64,000 bases of DNA from Nectonema munidae (taxonomy: Eukaryota; Nematomorpha; Nectonematoida; Nectonematidae), in NCBI GenBank assembly GCA_030549495.1, contig JAUIRK010000176.1:1-64000 (forward strand). The letters run 5' to 3'. Below are positions 58,326-64,000 of the stretch, one piece after another (position 1 is the stretch's first letter; each line of letters opens with the position of its first letter). Under the pieces are notes generated by a model. That model made no database searches. It had not been told where the DNA came from and worked only from the letters and a program-made list of their open reading frames with translations. The translations under genes were made by a program, and so were the position numbers.

Positions 58326-60350
58326 GAATTCCCTATTTTTATTCCTTTCAATTTTTTGTTCATTAATATTGTCGACTTTTATTATAACACATTCTAAACT
58401 TCCATGCTTTATTTTGCCAAATGATGGTGTTTTTAAAAATTATTAGAATTTTTTTTCTATGAATAAATTTGCAATTGACATACACATTTTTACCTGTATA
58501 AGAGTTACAGAGACATTATTTAAAATAAACCAGACATTAGAACTAGAGTTGAAGTCAGAGCTGTAAATCTGTAAAAAAATATGATGAATAAATTCGAGCA
58601 ATAAGTAAAATGGCGGTTAAAAGTGCTAGTATGATTTTTTTCTTTTACGCTTTTTGTCAAAATCTTCAAATATTCGTAGGTTCATGTCATATATCACGTA
58701 AAATATGTTTTGAAACCATTAAAAAAATTAAATGCTTTTATATCCAAATTTTGTATACGTCGTCATTGTCAGTGGTGACTAGCGCAACATATATGATACT
58801 CCTATTTCCATGAAGAATTTTAATAAAAATGATTACTTACTATTATATGTAGGTCTGTGTTTGAATATGGAAGTTTTAGGTCTTTTTTACACTTTGGACA
58901 ATAGAGGTATATTTACCAATTTTCCCAGTCGGAAAAGAGCTAAGTAGATAGGATAATTTATTTTGAGTAGTGGGCCGCTTTGACCTTAAAGTCAGGCACA
59001 CTAACCCTCAATTGAAATAAATGATTAGAATTACGATTTTCAAAATAAATATGACACAGTTCTTAATAGTAATCTGAAATCCTACTTTACTAATACTTTT
59101 TTATAGAAATAATATATGACTAAAATTGGTGATATCTAGGCCGTTTCTATCACTCAAGAAGGGAGTTCCACCCCTTTTAACTCTTCTTGATCTTCCTACA
59201 AAAATATAGAGTTAGTAAAAGAAATTTTGTTGCTAATAAATTTTCATTTCTTTTTTTTTGATTAAAGAAATCAAGGGTTTTATTGTACAGGGTGAGAAGT
59301 CATGGTTATTTTTTGTGGCAAAATTAGATCTTCCAAGTTTTCGATACATCACCTTAAAATAACATGTTAGTTTTCTGTCTTAGAACAAAATTTTGACATT
59401 GAAGTTTCTGTGAAAATAGTGTTAATACTTTACAATTTTGTTTATATGTTATATGAGGAATGAATGTGAGTACGGAAATTTGGTTTGTAAAATGAAGAAT
59501 AATTTAAATTAATAAATATGGAATTTTTTGGAAGTTTTACCTGTTACTTTATAAGGCTTGAGAGTTAAAATTTATCAGCCTTAAACAATGCAATAAATGA
59601 TTTGATTTCTTTAGAGGAAACTTGAAGGAAGAATTAAATTAAATTATTCATAAAATAGATATAATGGGAAGAAACGATTGAGTTAATAAAACGTTTAGAA
59701 CTGCAATAAATGATTATAAGAGGAAATTAGTTGTGGAAATAATAGTGCAAAAGAGAAAATATAATGATAAGGCAACTTATATAGGTTCACTATTCTGCTA
59801 TACGTATTACTATAAATATTTAATGTTATTGACGACAAAAAATGTCTAGTCAATTCGTTCATTATTCACTGGAAATGGAGATCTATCATTTGGATTAAAC
59901 TGCATAAAATATTCGCTTACATATATATAGCCTGTTTTAGGCATAAGTTATCGAATGCTATCTATGAATTGTATTTTAAAAACTTGATCAAGAGAGACAG
60001 ACGCAAGTCATTTTCGTTTATTTTATCCAAATGATTTAGGTGCCCAGTATTCACTATAAAGAGCTTCTTATTTACTAAATATCAGAGTCACTTTGGAAAG
60101 GTACTAAGGGAACTGCCATTTTCTCTTTCAAATTTCAAAGTATAATCTCTCATTCTTATCATTTTTATTCTAATCATATTTGGTAATTCTATTGAGAAAA
60201 TAATAATTGGAGCCACTTTGTAAAATGTGTTTTATTTTGTTTGAAAGGAAGCTGTTTTTGACGTTTTCTTTATCGCTATTTCTCCCGTCCAAATTAATAC
60301 CTGGTGACACTGTGACATGCAGATATACAGTGTATGCATATAGAGTATAG
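58326..60350. other. No gene recognised
   Basis: A+T-rich. A 67-codon open frame at 58610 starts in an AAAATGGCGG context but has no recognised motif. Confidence 0.4.
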
Positions 60351-60352
60351 AC

Positions 60353-63196
60353 CAGAGGTGGGGAACCTTTTTGTGCATGAAGGCCACCTTACAATTCATC
60401 GTCCCTCATAGAGGCCGCACTGAACAAATTACTATTTTTTTCAGTTATTTTATCCCCTCGTTCAACATTTAATAATAATAATCTAATAAGAGAACTTATA
60501 CAAGTTCTTTTATTAGATTATTAAAATTAAGATTTTATTTTATACAAGTATTAATTAATAATATTCTTATAAAAAAAGACAGACGTATAAACATCGAGAA
60601 TATGAAGTTTTCAAATATTTCATTTAGGTAAGTAGGTCCTTTTTATACAAATTAATGACTTCTTTGAGTTTGCTTCTTTTGAGAAAGCATTTTGATATCA
60701 GGCTCCACCATAGTGGTTCTTAGTTTTAATTGGTCCTCCAAATGCTCATCTGACAACTGTTTTCTCAGCGAATTCATATTTATGCATGCATGTTCATAAA
60801 GACGAGGATATTCTACCGCCTTTTTCCAAATTTCAATAGGATCTTCGCTGTTGTCAAACAGAGATTGATCCGTATTCTAAAAGATTCATAGATATCTTCA
60901 TTTTCACTCATTACCTTCGTAAACTGGGGAATGTGTTTTTCTGAAAGTTTTGATTTTAAAAAGCTACATCTCTGTAAAAATTTGGATCTGCTTATTCACA
61001 ATGTTTGTCACTTTCTTTGAAAAAGTCAATTATTTGCCTTCGTAAAAACAAAATTTTGACCAATACTTTCCCTTGTGACAACCAGCGTACTTTTGAGTGG
61101 TAAGGCAAATCTACACTAATTACTTTGTCATCCATCATCAGCATGTTTCGAAATTGACGATGCTTCGTGGCATTTGCTCGAATATAGTTAACAATACTTA
61201 TAACCAGGGCGTGGAAAAATTGACCCAAAAAATTGGAAAAAATTGACTTTTACTCAGAGAAAAAATTGACTTTATTAACTTTTTAAAGTTTTTATTGAAT
61301 TGAACAACTATGAACACTTTAGAGAAAGTATTGAAAATTATTTCAAAGAATCCATGACTTTGTAATACAACAACATATAATTAATGACATTTTCTGATTT
61401 AAAATTCGACCATTTTCTAGCACTTTTTTCAGTTTAGAAAAAGATCTTTCTACTTCTAAAGTACTGGTAAAGATTTGAGAGTTTTCCATATTCATGATTT
61501 TATTGATTTCATTTTATTTGAATCTATTTTCAAGATAACTTTTAACGCCACATTCGTCTTAAATGAAATAATGTTGAAGAAACAAGTAAAGGCATCTTCG
61601 ACTGAAAAAGTCTCTATGTTGACTTTTTCCGACTAAATCAATGAATCGTGAATATTCTCTAATTATTGTTAGCAAGTTTTGACACAGATTTTCTTTTTTT
61701 AACAATTTCTTGATATTTGGCAATAAAATTCCATCATCTTCATCATTAATTTCTTCACTGCTGGAAGATTTTATTGAAAATATTTTGCTGCTTGCAACCA
61801 ATTTGTCAACGTAATTACAATTGGAACTGAAGTGTTGCCGATAGGTTTGAAAAGAGAATGTCTTTTTCTATTACTAATTTTGAATGATTTAATACCGGTA
61901 TTCTACAATTTTGCAGGATAACTTAACTTTTAAGGTAAACTTGTGTAAAAGATGTGAAAAACATGCAATGATAAAAAGTTTGGGAATAAAATTAGGCACA
62001 TTGTATCAAAAAGTGTTAAATATAAAAATTTATATTCGAAAAATTAACTTTGATTGACTTAAAAATTTGAAATTAGTTCGCAATTTTTTAGACTAAACAA
62101 GTAAAGATCTTCTTCAAAGAGTTTTTGCTAAACGGAAATAAAAGTTGACTTTATTGACTTTTACTCGCCCTGTATAATCTTTTGCAAAGTATCATTTAAA
62201 ATAACAGATTTTGCACAGAGATTTTGTTGATGTAAAATACAATGAAAAGAAATCAGTTCATTTGGATCTTTGGTTTCTCTTTTAAGATGCGCAATAAATC
62301 CTTTATTCTTAATACAATACTTGTGCTGAATCTATGGAATCTGTCGATTCATCCAAGGCTACTGAGTAATACACATTTTCCTTCTGGATTACATTTTTGA
62401 GTTTCTCTGTTACATTACAAGCCAATTCATACTGTCGATCTGTATCAGTCCTTCTTTTAAGAGGCACCTCTTTATATTTGTTAACTTTATTTGGATCTAC
62501 ACATCTTACCACTTCTAAAATACATTCCTTCATGAGTTCTGCATCGGTGAAAGGTTTACCCTTTTTTCCAAGCAAATTTGCAACTTTATAGCTGGCTTCT
62601 GTCGCAGCATTCCCTTGATGTAACATGGAATGGAACTATTGTCTTTGCTTTTGTTTCCATCTTTCAGTTTCTTCAGTGCTAGCTTTCCAGACTCAACCTC
62701 TAATTTGGCATATTTATTGTCTCTATAAAGAGCGTAATGTTGCTGTGCATTGAATTTCTTAACCGTTACAATTGTGGTATCACACAGCAAGCAAGACATT
62801 TTGCCGCCCCTATTCACTAAAAAATATTTCAGTCCCATTCTTCATTAAAGATTCTATTTTCTTCTTTCAAATTCGTTGTCACTGTTACAAAAAATTATCA
62901 TAAATTAAAGACAATCTATTTTGTGTCCTCATATGAATACATTAGGAGAAAAACGGGTAAGTTAAAATTCATTGGGTTCAGAGAAAAATGCTTTCAATTT
63001 CTGGGAGTGACATTACTGAACACAATTAATATTCCTTTCGACTGTGTATGGTGTATATTATAAGTTTCAGGTGTATAATGATTTCAGACTTAAAAACTAT
63101 TCAAGGTTTTTATTAAAATAATATTTATATCAAAGGCCACACTTGATGGCCCGGAAGGCCGCATGCGGCCTTAAGGCTGCAGGTTCCCCACCCCTG
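60353..63196 (-). mobile_element. Charlie-like hAT element containing a nested hAT
   Basis: Left end CAGAGGTGGGGAACCTTTTT (60353); right end, in complement, CAGGGGTGGGGAACCTGCAG (63196): classic hAT-Charlie termini. Transposase on the minus strand: BED finger CLLCDTTIVTVKKFNAQQHY (62780-62720) and KYAKLEVESGKLALKKLK; ELMKECILEVVRCVDP (62540-62490); YYSVALDESTDSIDSAQ (about 62370-62320); FHCILHQQNLCAKSV (about 62245-62200). After the insert come IVNYIRANATKHRQF, SKVRWLSQGKVLVKILFL (61100-61040) and LSDEHLEDQLKLRTT (about 60755-60710). Frameshifts and stops are present. The outer flanks show only partial 8-bp similarity, so the duplication is eroded. Confidence 0.85.
61205..62172 (-). mobile_element. 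Nested hAT element (968 bp)
   Basis: The right end in complement is CAGGGCGAGTAAAAGTCAAT; the left end is CAGGGCGTGG. It lies inside the larger hAT: the flanking code reads ILNDTLQKII before and SIVNYIRAN after, so the host gene is continuous apart from this piece. TTATAA-like words on both sides are an eroded duplication. Inside, on the minus strand, 61801-61559 is an N-terminal-like remnant and about 61490-61400 reads EVERSFSKLKKVLENGRIL, the hATC dimerisation motif. Most of the transposase is deleted. The same end sequence recurs at 25652 and 34889. Confidence 0.8.
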
Positions 63197-63199
63197 GGC

Positions 63200-63690
63200 T
63201 AACACAACTTCTGAAGCCAGGATTAAACAGTTCGAATTTTATCAGAAATCAGTTATGAAAACGATTAAAAAGTAATTTTTTATAATAGTTAAAAAAACTT
63301 ACCCTAATTTTTGTTAATCTAATCTTAAATTATTAATTAAAAATTTTAATTATATCGTTTGTTGTGAAAAGCTTTTAATGCTAAATTGATATAGAGTAAA
63401 AATGAGTTTAGGATACATAAAAAATTAATATGTATATGGAAATCAAAACTTAATAGCTTTTAAAATATTAAATATTATTTCTTAAAAAATAGTTCATATA
63501 TTCAATATATCGGTCAACTTTTAAAACCCGATGTTTTTTTAAGTCCCAAAGCAATCTGATATAGACAAGTTTTACTAGAGACACTTAGGTGGCATACATT
63601 CCTTATACTTTTATATAGAACACTGTTACATTTAAATACACAATGTGCATACATATATACGTAGGTATGTATTTACAGTGACAAAAGAAA
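63200..63690. other. No gene recognised
   Basis: A+T-rich spacer before a LINE fragment. Confidence 0.4.
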
Positions 63691-63699
63691 TTTGTCATG

Positions 63700-63920
63700 G
63701 TAAATATTTAAAATACAAAGTCCTCGGTATAACCGTGAAACCAATGGGTCCCCTAATTTGCCCTTCTATCTTTTCTATGTTGATAAATGGTATTTTCCTT
63801 TCTTACGCTACTATCGATGTCTTCTTGTTTGCTGACGATATATCGTTATTTGATTATATATTTTCAAGATATTGTAGTAGTAGACTCTTTCAATCTTCTA
63901 GGAATTATCAATAGATTAAA
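63700..63920 (+). mobile_element. LINE reverse-transcriptase fragment (fingers/palm)
   Basis: Reads VKPMGPLICPSIFSMLINGI (degenerate GVPQGSxLxPxLF...INDI motif) and then DVFLFADDISLFDYI, with the FADD active-site box. Frame ends at 63914. Short, and both sides give out, so it is a scrap of a Jockey/CR1-like element. Confidence 0.65.
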
Positions 63921-64000
63921 GTGGATAAATCATACAGATCATCTGTTGTAAAGAATGTGGGGTCAATTAAGTCTAATTATAAAACCTAATCTATGTTACA

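Overview
This is very A+T-rich eukaryotic DNA. It has no operons, Shine-Dalgarno sites or dense ORFs, and it is full of arthropod-type transposons. A host globin gene with canonical metazoan intron positions, together with piggyBac, Tigger, hAT, Merlin and Helitron elements, LINEs and a tRNA-derived SINE, suggests an arthropod. The family mix recalls a parasitic copepod such as a sea louse, but that is inference from memory and was not searched.

Layout. 0.3-0.7 kb: piggyBac scrap. 0.7-3.1 kb: fossil Ty3/gypsy element. 4.2-8.9 kb: piggyBac with recognisable ends, carrying a nested 2.43-kb DNA transposon (5386-7817) that has one uninterrupted 568-codon gene, long imperfect terminal inverted repeats (TIRs) and a TAA target duplication. 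9-11 kb: foldback element, SINE pair and an internally deleted Tigger. 12-19 kb: hAT remnant, LINE ORF1/endonuclease remnant, and a second hAT split by a 611-bp minisatellite-ended, Mutator-like element. 20.6 kb: possible terminal exon. 21.3-23.5 kb: a second unclassified transposase gene. 23.9-24.6 kb: TTAA MITE and a second foldback copy. 33.3-35.2 kb: two exons of a host globin gene on the minus strand. 35.4-36.5 kb: LINE scrap, the second TTAA MITE copy and a small inverted-repeat element. 39.5-43.7 kb: decayed Helitron. 44.9-46.4 kb: hAT with exact 8-bp duplication. 48-50 kb: duplicated small ORF. 51.5-52.5 kb: second minisatellite-ended element. 53.5-53.9 kb: Merlin derivative. 54.1-54.7 kb: large palindrome. 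56.2-58.3 kb: LINE 3' part and a piggyBac transposase. 60.4-63.2 kb: Charlie-like hAT with another hAT inside it. 63.7 kb: LINE reverse transcriptase scrap.

The most interesting items are: (a) the apparently intact nested transposon at 5386-7817, whose transposase I cannot place in a named superfamily and whose removal restores the piggyBac reading frame; (b) two, possibly three, short elements whose inverted repeats are built from degenerate tandem minisatellites; (c) a second unclassified transposase family at 21.3-23.5 kb; and (d) the globin exons, found through splice sites at the classic B12.2 and G7.0 positions. Most other genes here are decayed transposases; the globin is the only host gene I can support well.
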